The notes under the pieces were generated by a model. It did not search any database. It saw nothing but the letters and a program-made list of their open reading frames with translations, and was not told the origin of the DNA. A stretch of DNA of 64,000 bases, from positions 186,001-250,000 of the forward strand of contig JAVGVS010000492.1 in assembly GCA_032718565.1 (NCBI GenBank), written 5' to 3'. A program made the position numbers and the translations under genes. Shown here piece after piece: positions 54,371 through 64,000 of this stretch; position 1 is the first letter of the stretch; each line of letters begins with the position of its first letter. This stretch comes from Distichodus sexfasciatus. Lineage: Eukaryota; Chordata; Actinopteri; Characiformes; Distichodontidae.

Positions 54371-55050
54371 TGAACCCTTATGGTCACTAACATGGGTTTT
54401 TTTAAGCTACTCATACCATTGCGTCATCACCACTGGCGTCTAGTCATTGCTCTATTCCAATCCGCCTCCAACTCTCTATTCCGCTCGTCTAACATCACTT
54501 ATGCCAAAAGTGCGAACCAGATATGCCGAGGCACGAGTGAAAACTCCTCCTTCGTTGGCGTATCTGGTTTGAGTTTGTGGCACAAGCGATGTAAGAGGAA
54601 GAAGCTCACAGCTGAGGGAGGGGAGGGGATTGGGGTTGGAAAAGAGCAGCTCCAGCAGAGTAGAGATATGTTCTCTGTTAGAAAACAGTGTGTAAAACTT
54701 AAAGTACTTAAAGTATATGTAGGTGGAAAAGTGGAAAACAGTGGCAGAGCGTCCGTTATGCTGCATAACACACATGCTTTCAGTAGTCACTTGGGCTGAT
54801 TGCTTCACACCTTGTTCAAATGATGCGTATAGATGCTGTCAGACTCGTTTCTATAGATTGCAGTGTTTGTGCGGGAAGCGCGGGACCTCTTTCGGGTCCT
54901 GTTTTGCTCGTGAGTTGTGGTTGTAAATGGTTTGTGTTTTTGGCGTGAAGTGATAACTTCAATGTCTTGAACACATTAAAAACGTGTCTGTCTCTTCCTC
55001 TCCCTGCACGTTAACACTTTAATCCCGTTGTAGTTGAACGAAAACCTTTG

Positions 55051-55286
55051 GGGCAGTGACAGTGTACTGGTTTGGGAATTGACCCCGTGATCTGAGAGGC
55101 GCCGGTTTCAATTGCAGACCAGGAAAAGTACCAGTGTGGTGTCAGGGACCAGTGGCTTGGGGTCGGTGCCCTGCTCCCGGGTGCCCCTGGGGTGCCCACT
55201 GTTCCTTCATCGATTGGCCAAATGTAAAGGTCATATTTCAATGTGGTGCATTTTGTGCTCCAGTGTGTTCATCATTTGGACAAGGT
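55051..55286 (+). repeat. tRNA-headed SINE in socs1 intron
   Basis: GTGACAGTGTACTGGTTTGG, CCCCGTGATCTGAGAGGCGC, and CACTGTTCCTTCATCGATTG mark a diverged copy, immediately followed by another. Confidence 0.8.
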
Positions 55287-55304
55287 GTGAAAAAAGTCTG
55301 ATTA

Positions 55305-55493
55305 GGGGCAGCTGGTGGCGTAAAGGTAGGGTGTTCGCCCGTGATCAGAAGGTCGCAGGTTTGAATCCAGGGCCGGTAAAGTTACCACTGAGGTACTCAT
55401 GAGCAAGGTACCGCCCCGCTCCCCGGGCGCTTGTTAGCTGCCCACTCTCATTTCGTTGTGGTGCACTGTGTGCTATGGTGTGTTCACTCACTT
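55305..55493 (+). repeat. tRNA-headed SINE in socs1 intron, second tandem copy
   Basis: GGGGCAGCTGGTGGCGTAAA, GGTTTGAATCC (B box), AGGTACTCATGAGCAAGGTA and TTTCGTTGTGGTGCACTGTG. Same orientation as the copy just upstream. Ends about 70 bp before the exon 2 acceptor. Confidence 0.87.
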
Positions 55494-55598
55494 TTGCTGA
55501 TTGCTGGATACACTCGTCATTTATCTAAAAGCACCTTCCTCCCTCTCTCTCTCCATCCATTCAGTCAGCCAGAGTCCACTTCTGTATGCCTAGGAACC

Positions 55599-55631
55599 AT
55601 GGCGAAGTCACCCAGCCGGGTACTGCTATAG
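55599..55631 (+). CDS. Upstream ORF in the socs1 leader (10 codons)
   Basis: ATG in an optimal context (ACCATGG) encodes MAKSPSRVLL and stops at TAG, one base before the socs1 start codon. A further upstream ATG at 55586 opens a different frame that overlaps the socs1 coding region to 55921. Mammalian SOCS1 mRNA is known to be translationally repressed by upstream AUGs. The same is inferred here. Confidence 0.6.
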   Translation: MAKSPSRVLL

Positions 55632-55632
55632 G

Positions 55633-56250
55633 ATGGTCCATCACAATGACACCGACCGAGCAGCCACTTCACAGGCCCAGGCCAAACCCGCAGAGCCCAC
55701 CGAACTTCCTCCCACCGCCCCGGTGCTACCCGCTCCTACCCTCGCCCTCACGCCCCGTCAAGGTGCGCCCACCCACCTCCGGCCCTTCCGGCACCGTCAG
55801 GACTGCTCTCTGGTCACCCAGGCGGCCGCTTACCTGGGCAGCAGTGGGTTTTACTGGGGTCCTTTGGACGTGGAGGAGGCGCACGAACGACTGGCGGGCC
55901 TCCCCATTGGCACCTTTCTGATCCGGGACAGCATGCAGTCCGACGTCTTCTTTACCCTGAGCTACCGGGCGGCCGAGGGCCCCACCAGCGTGCGGGTGCT
56001 GCTGAAAAACGGTAGTTTTAGCCTGGACGGGAGCAAACACACTTTCCCCTGCCTTTTCGCTCTGCTGGAGTTTTACATCTCGTCCCCCAAAAGGAGCTTG
56101 AGGAGGCCGTACCGGGGCAACTCGCCCCAGACTTTGCAGGAGCTGGCGAGGAGGGCGGTGGTCCGGGCGCACGGCCGGGACAGTTTGGACCAGCTGCCGG
56201 TGAGCACCGTGCTCCGAAACTTTCTGCAGTCCTACCCTTTCAGCATATGA
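55633..56250 (+). CDS. socs1: Suppressor of cytokine signalling 1
   Basis: JAK inhibitor and ubiquitin-ligase adaptor induced by cytokines. It binds JAK activation loops with its SH2 domain and blocks the kinase with its KIR. 205 codons (mammalian 211). It has a Pro/Ala-rich N-terminus (1-47), KIR (about 48-60, HLRPFRHRQDC), extended SH2 and SH2 domain (about 62-163, GFYWGPLDVEEAHERL and GTFLIRDS with phosphotyrosine-binding Arg98), and a SOCS box (about 165-205, LQELARRAVV for elongin binding, ending FLQSYPFSI). The start MVHHN matches the MVAHN start of mammalian SOCS1. The whole coding region is in one exon, as is normal. It is much more GC-rich than its surroundings. In the KIR, one of the two mammalian Phe residues is Leu (L49). 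Confidence 0.97.
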   Translation: MVHHNDTDRAATSQAQAKPAEPTELPPTAPVLPAPTLALTPRQGAPTHLRPFRHRQDCSLVTQAAAYLGSSGFYWGPLDVEEAHERLAGLPIGTFLIRDSMQSDVFFTLSYRAAEGPTSVRVLLKNGSFSLDGSKHTFPCLFALLEFYISSPKRSLRRPYRGNSPQTLQELARRAVVRAHGRDSLDQLPVSTVLRNFLQSYPFSI

Positions 56251-56748
56251 AGGGCGTGGCAGCTGCACAGTATAATGGAAAATACATAAAGAGAGTGCGC
56301 TGCGCGTACAGGCGTGTTCATACTAAGGTACAATTATTTTATTGCGGCTGTAACGTGTCCGTCTGCGTGGTGTGTGTGTGTGTGTGTGTTTGTTTTTTAT
56401 TGTCAGTACTGTTACCACTGATGGCACTACTAACAGGATAGTTTTTATTCCTGATTTTTATCCTGCCTGCCATGCAGACAACGTTTGCTTCATTTCACCC
56501 AATCCACCCATTAAAATGAAAAAAATATGTTTTATAAAAAATATAAACATATATGTTTTATAAAACTGTTTGAAACATAGGACAGAGACACATTTCTGCT
56601 GCGAATTTTTGAGAGTACTGTAAACAGTTTTGGTACATCTACTATTGTAAAAATGCTTGAGAAAAATCAATGTAGGGTCATGAAAAAGCTCCAGAAACTG
56701 CCATCTTTTTTGGACATTGACAGATTCTTTTTTTACAGTTAATCGGCT

Positions 56749-56754
56749 AATAAA
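56749..56754 (+). terminator. Candidate polyadenylation signal of socs1
   Basis: AATAAA about 500 bases after the stop codon, the first perfect hexamer seen downstream. ATTAAA-type variants occur near 56932. The 3' UTR holds a (TG)n tract at 56368-56390. Confidence 0.5.
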
Positions 56755-57149
56755 GTCGGCTCGTCTTGACCCGCAGCTTACCTCAACGATTGGTATTGTA
56801 GTGCATTAACGATGACGATTACCACTCAAATCCTATCTAACATTATTTTTGTTTTTATCTGTTGCACTTATTCCTTATGTTGTTTGTGTGTATTTTATGT
56901 TATATTGACACAATTAAAGTAATGAAGAATGTACTGTATATTTGTCCTGTCTGCTGTCGTTGCCCTTTCCTCCATCCTGCTCCCTCTTCCCCCACAAGGC
57001 GCTTAGGCATTAAATCACCTGATCAGCCCCGCATTTAGGAGAAAGAGAAACTAAAAGTGTAGTCCTACTTTTCACTGACATGTTCCATTGTAACCTTTTC
57101 GTGCTTTTGCTTCATTCCTGTTCCTTCCTGTGTTGCAATGCTTTCTGTC

Positions 57150-58275
57150 AGGACAAAGCCCTAGGCTGATCAGTTTCTTCTAATTGATGCTCAGAATTAG
57201 GAGTAGAACCTCCCCGTAACGCCCTTCCCTAGGACTTACCCTGCAAAAGAAAAAAATGTTGTTTTGCAGTGTGCTGATCGGTTTCATTTAGTGGATTCTT
57301 AGAATTAGAAGAACAACAATCCTTCCTAGTGCTTCAAGTTTCAGGTTTAAAGTTCTATTTAGTGGAATCTTAAACTTCAGAACTAGAAGACAAATCTCCC
57401 TGTAGCGTTGTTATTTTTTTGAGATTCCTCAAGATCTAACTTATCAATTCATCTAGTGCATCAATCTTTATTTCTTCAGGCCCCACTTTTAGAGATGATA
57501 ATATTTTTGAACCCAAAACTCAAATGTTTGGCTTTTCTGAACTCCAATTTTAATATATTTTAATAAAAGCTGAACAAACAAATTACATTTTTATGGTGTA
57601 ACAGCAAAATTGCACAAAAATAGCTGTAAACTTTAATCAGCTCCCTGCTGGAAAAAACAAAACTTAAATCTAAGCACTTTTCTTGCAAAAATTACATATT
57701 AATTCCGTGACTGGTGCAGACTTGCTTTGTTCTTCTCTTAGCTTGTCTTCATTGTCATTAATTTTGTGAACCACTGTTCTAGCAGAACCTCAAACCTTAG
57801 AATTTAGGGACGAATCTTCCTGCAGCGTCTACCTTAGTGTTTTTTTACTAGATGGAACTTACCAACATACCCAGTAAAGTTTGATCCACTGGGAAATCTC
57901 AGATCTACCTCAAATCGCATAATTAAAATGACCTTCCTGTAGCGTCCTCCCTAGTCTGTTTTGGTTGAGGTTCCACTAGATGGAATTTGTCAACCTACCC
58001 AACGAAGGTCCGATTAGGGGACGTTAGGGTGAGAAAAAGAACTTCCCCTCACCAGGTATGATGTATTCCTCTGGGATACTGAAACTGGACACCCCTGCAC
58101 TAGATAGAACTTATCTTACATCTGGTGAGGCCTCAAACCTCAGAATTAGAAGAACCGCTCTCTACCACCTCGCCTGGTGGTGTTTGTTGAGGTTCCTCCA
58201 GATGGAATTAATCAACCAACTCGGTAAAGTTCCATCTAGTGTGACCACAAACCTCAGAATTTGAAGAATGTCTTG
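57150..58275. repeat. Diverged tandem repeat downstream of socs1
   Basis: Units of about 110-230 bp share ACTAGATGGAACTTACCAAC, CAACCTACCCAGTAAAGTTC, CTCAAACCTCAGAATTAGAA and CTTCCTGTAGCGTCCTCC. At least five partial units are seen. ACTAGATGGAACTT and AAAGTTCCATCTAGTG in one unit are complementary and could form a hairpin. Confidence 0.75.
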
Positions 58276-58421
58276 TCTTGTGGTATTGTCCTGTTTGTCT
58301 GTTTGTCTCAGAACAGTGGAACAATGTCAAGAAAAGCACCAGGGCAGCATAAAGGGCTGATTTCTTGCACATGGATTAAGTCCAGTCTTAGACTAAGTTC
58401 TAATAACAATAAAGAAATAAA

Positions 58422-58588
58422 GGGCCAGTTTCTCGGACGATGATTAAGCCTATGCTTAGACTAACTTTGCGTTTCAGTGGAGAATCTCCACCGATGCTGT
58501 AATTTAGTCCAAGGCTAGGCTAAATCCATGTTCAAGAAACCTTAGAAGTCTAGGTTTACACCTAATCATAGTCCAGAAAACTGGGCCA
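58422..58588. mobile_element. Short MITE with GGCCAGTTTCTCGGACGATG ends
   Basis: Left GGCCAGTTTCTCGGACGATG and right AATCATAGTCCAGAAAACTGGGCC are inverted. Internal AAGCCTATGCTTAGACTAA and GGAGAATCTCCACC match the relic at 48001-48130. Confidence 0.7.
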
Positions 58589-58599
58589 AAGAGTATATA

Positions 58600-60330
58600 C
58601 AGTTACTACTAGCAGATATCAGATGATTTGTGTATTTCAGGACAGGCATTTATGGGACGTGAATAAGCGTTGAGTGCTCTCACGCTCCAACAGAGGGAAG
58701 ACAGCCTCCAAAAACTAGAATTACAATCATAAAATTCACTAAAATAACACTGAAATGGAATGCTTCTAAAAGAAAGGATAATCATCATCATGATCACTAG
58801 AATGGACAGGGTGTGCTCATGTTTTGGTTTCCTGCCCAAGCGAAAGATCAACCAGCAGAAACAGGAAATTGCTGAATGTCTGGCGCACACGTAGGAGTAA
58901 ATGATTCATGTTAACATAAAGCACTGATTCCGCTAAACGGAAGGGCTTCCAGTACTACCACAACAGCCATTAGTGCCCAAATAGTGGCATCAGTAATCAG
59001 ATAATGTTGCCAGTGATTATTGATTATGCTTTTCCAGATCAAAAAGTGACAACCATTTAAAGGCTGGTGTCATATAAAATAGCACTAATGTATGAAGCTG
59101 TCTAACTAATTGTAAACCAGCTTAATTACTGACTGCACAACATCTACTGTTTTTATATATCGCCCCCTTGTGGTCTCTAAAAGCAATGTTCCAAAAATTA
59201 CTAAGGGTAAACTGGAAGGTACAAATGTTAGACTAAAACTCATTTTAACTCTGACATTTCACAAAATATCAATAAAATTGCTTGTTGATCAATAATAGAT
59301 ATTTATATTTTTTACATTGCACAATCACAAAAATATTGCTGTTAAAGAGGAAGCATCTCAACTGTGTTCACTATTTAAGGACAGAATTTTTTCAGTTAGT
59401 TTTTGGCTTTTTATTCAAAATATTTAAAAGGGTGTTAGAGGCAGATTCAAATATGATACAGTCCACACTGCTGCCCGGAGTGACCTTGGATGGAGTTTTG
59501 TTGTCAAAAATGTAACAATTATTTCAATCAAGAAACAAGGAAATTTCCACTATAATTTTTTCATCATCAATACGCAAGAAGAACGCTGTTCAAGTTGTGA
59601 AGTGATGCGTTGTTGAACTGTTCACAGTGTAAAACAAATTCATAGTTCATCTTTGATTGTACTTTTTGTAAAATTTTGTAATAGAAAAAAATATCATATT
59701 ATTGCTTTTATTTTTCTGTTTCTCAAAAAATCACTTGTTCGCAATGCTGAAAAACATCTGTGCTTTTTACAAAGAATGTATTACAATTTTTACACAAGAA
59801 AGCAAATGATTAAGAATTTTGATTATGCACATTGTTCTTAGGAAGGCAAACATTGTGAATGTGCGTCACCTCATTTTTTAAAATTGTATTTATGAAGTAT
59901 AGTTTAGTATTTTTGTATATCTAACTGTTATTAAACATGAAAATGTCAAAATAACTTGAAATGCAGCAAGAAATTGGTGAATGTAACAGGTTTGTCTTGT
60001 CTAATACTGTTTCTTGTGTTCAGCAATATTTAAATAAAATCCATTCTGTAAAACACAAATGGAACTCAAATCCATCTTTGACGTGTTAACAAGTCACTCA
60101 ATTCAATATTTACATTAAAAAATTACTGCCATGTTTTACAGACAAATCTAAGAAAATGTTAGCTAATCAACTACATTTAATTAAAGCCAAACAAAATATT
60201 TGTAGAATTTAAATACAGAATGAAATTAATTACATTTTCATGGACTTTTTTTTTCTATTTACATTTAAGAGACTTAACTTAAAAATAAAATCTGTTCTAT
60301 ATAAACTGTTGCTGTCTCCCCGGACATTCA
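58600..60330. other. AT-rich intergenic DNA, nothing recognised
   Basis: No exon, repeat end or RNA gene could be identified by reading. Confidence 0.5.
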
Positions 60331-60338
60331 GCACTTTC

Positions 60339-60408
60339 GGGGCAGTTAGGTTAGAGAGTCGACCCCGTGATTGGAAGGTCGCCAGTTCAAGTCCCAGACT
60401 GGTTTCAC
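60339..60408 (+). repeat. SINE head fragment
   Basis: GGGGCAGTTAGGTTAGAGAG, CCCCGTGATTGGAAGGTCGC and GTTCAAGTCC match the first 70 bases of the main SINE. The copy is truncated at its 3' side. Confidence 0.8.
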
Positions 60409-60487
60409 GTTCGCCTGATACTGTTATGGCTAATCTGTGTTAAGTTCCTTTAGTGCACTACAAAGGCTCATGTTGTGTCATTCTAGG

Positions 60488-61168
60488 GTGCATTTCCCAA
60501 AAGTACAGTCGCTAACTACAACTAAGGGTGTTTTCACAGCTGGTCCGTTTCAGCCCTTAAAGCGAGCTCAGATCGATTAGTCAGCATTTTTTATGCATAT
60601 GTGACCTGATCTGCCATAATGAGTCGGAAGTCGGCGTTCTATTTAGAACTAAGAAAAATCGATATTTTTGATGTTTGTCAACATAATCGGCCCGTATCTA
60701 AATAAATAGAACGCCGACTTCCGACTCATTACGGCAGATCGGGTCACATATGTGAACATGCCAAACGAACTCAGACCCCTCTGAAACGAACCGAACTGAG
60801 CCCACAGTCCGGGTCGCTTTAAGTCCTGCCTTATGAACGCAAAGCGCTCCTGGTTCGCTTCGGCAGTTTTCGCTTGAAGTGAAAACTACCCAGAATGCAA
60901 AGCAGTAAAGGTCTGAGAGCGCCATAAGAATTAAGTATGAACAGAAAAAGGACTGAGGCCCCATCTGAGCTGAAGTGGACCAGAAAGAGAACCGAGTCGC
61001 CTTGCAAATGAACTCACAGTGTGAACATAAAAAGAACTGAGTTCCCTTTCTGTTGGTCCACTTTTTGGACCACTTCTAGAGGACTGAGTTCAGTTTCTTT
61101 AAAGAGGACTATATGTGAAAACACAGTCAGCAATATGTTAGCAACTATGCTTTTGGGAAACGCACCGC
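60488..61168. mobile_element. Foldback DNA element with nested palindromes
   Basis: Outer arms GGTGCATTTCCCAAAAGTAC and CTTTTGGGAAACGCACC. Inner arms AAGGGTGTTTTCACAGCTGG and TATATGTGAAAACAC (60524-61131). Within these is a third palindrome (about 60590-60755) with arms CGGAAGTCGGCGTTCTATTT and AAATAGAACGCCGACTTCCG. Non-coding. Confidence 0.75.
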
Positions 61169-61544
61169 TGTACTGCAGCATCAGCCAAATGCTGTTAATG
61201 TAAACGCAAGTCAATGCAAAAGATTGACTAATCTGTCCAAGCAGGAATGTTGCTGACCCTCTTCCTTCTTCCTGTAGTTTCTGTCTCAGCAAATAACTTT
61301 CATTATTTGGCGCTGTTGGCTTGAAAAGGAACTAATTAGTTCTTTTTAAGTTTCTGTTTCCATGAATAGTTCTCTGTTTACCAGTGTTTATCACTCATCC
61401 TCCTGCCTTCCCGTAAAGGCCAGTCAGTGCAAGAACTGGTTTTATTCACAGCCTAGAGTTTTGTCATTCTTAAAGGCCCCACACACACGTAGTTGAGTAT
61501 TTATAAAAGCAGATATTTTTTTCTAAAATATCTCTATTCACACG

Positions 61545-62047
61545 GTAGCGCAGTGGTTAGCGCTGCCGCCTCAGCGCGAGAAGGTCCTGGGTTCGAGCTC
61601 CCGGTCGGCCGTAGGGTCTTTCTGTATGCTCTCCCCGTGTTTGCGTAGGTTTCATCCAGTTGCTCCGGTTTCCTCCCACATCCAAAGGCATGCGCTATAG
61701 GTTAATTGGCGACTCTAAATTAGCCCCGTAAGGTGTGAATGTGTGTGTGACCGTGTGAGTGTGTGTGTGCCCTGCAGTGTGTTGGCGCCTGCCCACGGTT
61801 GTTCCCCGCCTTGCTCCCGAATGTTCCTGGGATAGGCTCTGGTCCCCCCGCGACCCCAGTTGCCATTAAGCAGTTCGGATAATGAATGAATGAATCTCTG
61901 TTCACACAAATCCGGATAAATACAGCGTCCACAGCTGCGTAGAACCATGTCGGCCAATCAGAATCCTGGAAAAAAACAGATCGAGTTACATCCGGTTGCT
62001 TAGTATGGACAGATAGGGGAGTGGAGTTACTTTTAAACGTTAGCAGG
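61545..62047 (+). repeat. Composite dispersed repeat, copy 2
   Basis: Head CACGGTAGCGCAGTGGTTAG with a tRNA-like B box (GGGTTCGAGCTCC). Body to TTCGGATAATGAATGAATG, then the same 150-bp extension as copy 1. The long minus-strand open frame here is repeat-derived. Confidence 0.87.
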
Positions 62048-62049
62048 AG

Positions 62050-63120
62050 CAAACGAGCACAAACAGCTTGAATAAGGGACACGAGAAGCGCTGCTCTGAC
62101 AGTATCCATCTTCAATCTTCAACGTGAACAAACATTGCACACCTGACGTTCCTGTTGAACACTTATGACGCTATGAAGCTAAATCTCCGTTTTCCCCGTT
62201 CACACGTAGCCACTGAAGCCAGAGTTTTGAGGACGGGATTGATGAACTGAAGTAACGTGCTCCCTTCACTTGGTCATGTTGGAGAAGAGCAGTAAGAAGA
62301 GCATTGCAGTAGTCAACTCTACATGAAAGGAAAACATGAATAAGCTGGAAGTTTCTGTAAATCTCGCTTGGACACAGTCCGTCCTATTTGGGAGAGAATT
62401 TAATGGGTGCCACATGCAGGTTCAGCACCAGGAACCGGAGAAGAGCAACGCGTCGGGCCTTTATTTAAGGTGATAAAGCCTCGATGACCTTCAGGTACAG
62501 CTGAAGGTGATAATCTCCTCCATCCTCCGCCGCAAGTGTGTGGGGCATCTCTTGTTACCATGGTGATGAGCCGAGCCGAGTCGAGTCATTAACGGTTTTG
62601 CAGACGCCCGCATGAGCACCAGTCTGGTTATTTCGCTAGCTGGGCTACTAGCCAGCATCGCTGATTTAGTCGCTGATTGAGATAACAGCTGACTTTGAGC
62701 AAGTCATTTATGACTCGATATTGATTTAAAATATAATATTTTTCTCTTTTTCCTCAATATGGCATGTTGCTTTGAAATCATTTTCGCTTCAGGGAGCAAG
62801 ATGTTGATGTCGAATGCTCTGTGAAAACTCAAAAATGATTCTGTCTTCTGATTGGTGTTCAGAAAATTGGCACCAGATCTGTTGGAATAGGACAAAGTAG
62901 GCAGAGTGAACAGGTTCGAGTGCTGTTATACATGTTGCAAGTACATTGTAACGTGAAATGGAAGCTGGTTGATTTCGAAGGCCGACAACGGTGAGGTTTC
63001 ATGTCCGTGTTGAGAGTCTCTGTTTTAGCTGCTGAATTGTTTGTCTAATTTTAGTAGCAGCAGCAGACAGTTCCTGGAATGAAAAATGGCTCCTGATAAC
63101 ACAAATCACAACAGCTTGGG
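62050..63120. other. Intergenic DNA, nothing recognised
   Basis: No coding similarity, transposon ends or RNA genes seen. Confidence 0.45.
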
Positions 63121-63134
63121 TGTCATGGTGATGA

Positions 63135-63240
63135 TTAGGCAATGGTGGTCTAGTGGTAGGGTACTCACCTCTGGATGAAGAGGTCATGGGTTCAAATCCT
63201 ACCATCAGCTCTACGATCATTGAGTACTGGGTGCCTGAGC
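63135..63240 (+). repeat. tRNA-derived SINE head of another family
   Basis: TGGTCTAGTGGTAGGGTACT (A-box-like) and GGTTCAAATCCTACCATCA (B box) look like a tRNA. They run on into GGGTGCCTGAGCAAGACATT, a SINE body, so it is not a free-standing tRNA gene. Confidence 0.7.
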
Positions 63241-63257
63241 AAGACATTGGAAAATGA

Positions 63258-63440
63258 AAGTGAGTGATTATTTGTCATTGTGAACACACCACAGCACACA
63301 GTGTACCACAACCTGCATTTGACGCATCTGTGAAGGAGCAGTGGGCAGCTAACAAGGGCAGCGCCCGGTGATGGTACCTTGCTCATGAGTACTTCAGATC
63401 ATGTGGCAAACACCCTACCATTATGCCACCAACTGACCCC
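63258..63440 (-). repeat. tRNA-headed SINE, minus orientation, inserted in another SINE
   Basis: GTGAGTGATTATTTGTCATT, GCATTTGACGCATCTGTGAA, CTTGCTCATGAGTACTTCAG. It is flanked by pieces of the second SINE family (63135-63250, and 63440-63525 containing AGAGCGTCTGCTAAATACAG), indicating nesting. Confidence 0.82.
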
Positions 63441-63660
63441 AAGTTGCTCTGAGGAGAAGGTCCCTGAAATTAGGAAGTGAAAGTCGCTTTGGAGAAGAGC
63501 GTCTGCTAAATACAGTAAATTGGTGGTAATGACGTGTGTCAGTTCTAGTTCCAAGGCAGTAGGACCAAATGTGAATGACCCCCTCTACTCTCTCACCACT
63601 GAAGGGCCCTTGAGCGCAGCCCTCAACCCCTAACAGCTCCAGGAGCGCTTGATAAATGAC
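63440..63660. repeat. SINE tail fragments
   Basis: GTCGCTTTGGAGAAGAGCGT and GGGCCCTTGAGCGCAGCCCT, CAACCCCTAACAGCTCC are typical body and tail pieces of fish tRNA SINEs. 63660-64000 shows nothing recognisable. Confidence 0.6.
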
Positions 63661-64000
63661 TGACTCTACGACGTAATCTAATCTCTCGTCTGTGGGCATC
63701 TATAAGAGTGCGACAGGGGTCTGACTGCTACCCAAGTCTCATTTTTCTCTCATGTAATTGAATTTTGGAGTAGAAACGCTGTGGCGTGACGTTTGTGAAT
63801 GGTCTAGGTTTGTTGTTTTTTAGTCTTGCTCCTGCTTTCATGTCCTATTTGCAGACACTCAATTAGTTAGAGAGTTCATCAACTTAATGTGACACTTTGA
63901 TTGTGTATCTGAGCAGGATTAGGGCCTGTCAACATGTTTCATTCCGCAACTTCCCCCTTGTTTTCTCCTTGCAATGGCGATTTGTTTCCAGCAGCTGTCG

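Noticed and set aside
55586..55921. 111-codon frame overlapping socs1 as a second protein
   Set aside because: It is the shifted shadow of the GC-rich socs1 coding region. Kept only as an upstream-AUG observation.
55726..56268. 180-codon antisense frame over socs1
   Set aside because: Antisense shadow of the GC-rich coding exon, with no family similarity.
61720..62115. 131-codon minus-strand frame resembling a protein with a hydrophobic start
   Set aside because: Most of it (DSDWPTWFYAAVDAVFIRIC onwards) is shared with the repeat at 49.7-50.2 kb, so it is repeat sequence read in frame.
63150..63215. Possible tRNA gene
   Set aside because: A- and B-box-like motifs are present but the acceptor stem does not pair properly and the sequence continues into a SINE body.

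Overview
This is vertebrate, almost certainly teleost, nuclear DNA. The genes are split by GT-AG introns. The non-coding DNA is full of (CA)n and (TTA)n microsatellites, hAT-type elements with 8-bp target-site duplications, a Tc1-like foldback element and many copies of a tRNA-headed SINE. Bacterial features (operons, Shine-Dalgarno sites, CRISPR) do not apply and none were seen.

Left third (about 1.7-24.2 kb, minus strand): the 5' two thirds of a conventional protein kinase C gene, best matched to PKC beta (prkcb). I could place 11 coding exons by their splice sites. In order of transcription they encode the pseudosubstrate, C1A, C1B, the Ca2+-binding C2 domain, the V3 hinge and the kinase N-lobe up to residue 444 of roughly 670. 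Reading frame and residue numbering agree with mammalian PKC beta (ATP-site lysine 371, C2 aspartates 187 and 193). The remaining kinase exons lie beyond the left edge. A GC-rich promoter region with an imperfect triplicated block lies at 22.9-24.25 kb. The introns carry most of the transposons.

Middle (about 27.4-37.4 kb, minus strand): two tandem Toll-like receptor genes of the TLR2 type, about 5 kb apart. The proximal copy (27.4-29.8 kb) is broken throughout. The distal copy (34.8-37.15 kb) has an intact 448-codon leucine-rich-repeat half, then an abruptly frame-disrupted second half holding the transmembrane and TIR regions. Both start ATGAAG directly after a 3' splice site, so both had a non-coding first exon.

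The 37.4-52.8 kb stretch has no gene I can support. It holds SINEs, hAT-like elements and (CTTT)n/(TTA)n tracts.

Right third (52.9-56.8 kb, plus strand): socs1, with a TATA box, an interferon-response-like GAAAGTGAAA motif (reverse strand), a non-coding first exon, a 2.45-kb intron containing two SINEs, and a single coding exon of 205 codons preceded by two out-of-frame upstream AUGs. Downstream (57-64 kb) there are diverged tandem repeats, foldback elements and SINE fragments.

Functionally, all three loci belong to immune or receptor signalling: a Ca2+/diacylglycerol kinase, a bacterial-lipopeptide-type receptor and a JAK-STAT feedback inhibitor. Nothing in the sequence shows co-regulation. 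I found no clearly new gene system. The most unusual signals are dinucleotide repeats beside 7 of 11 prkcb splice donors, the complementary decay of the two TLR copies, and the tightly packed uORF of socs1.
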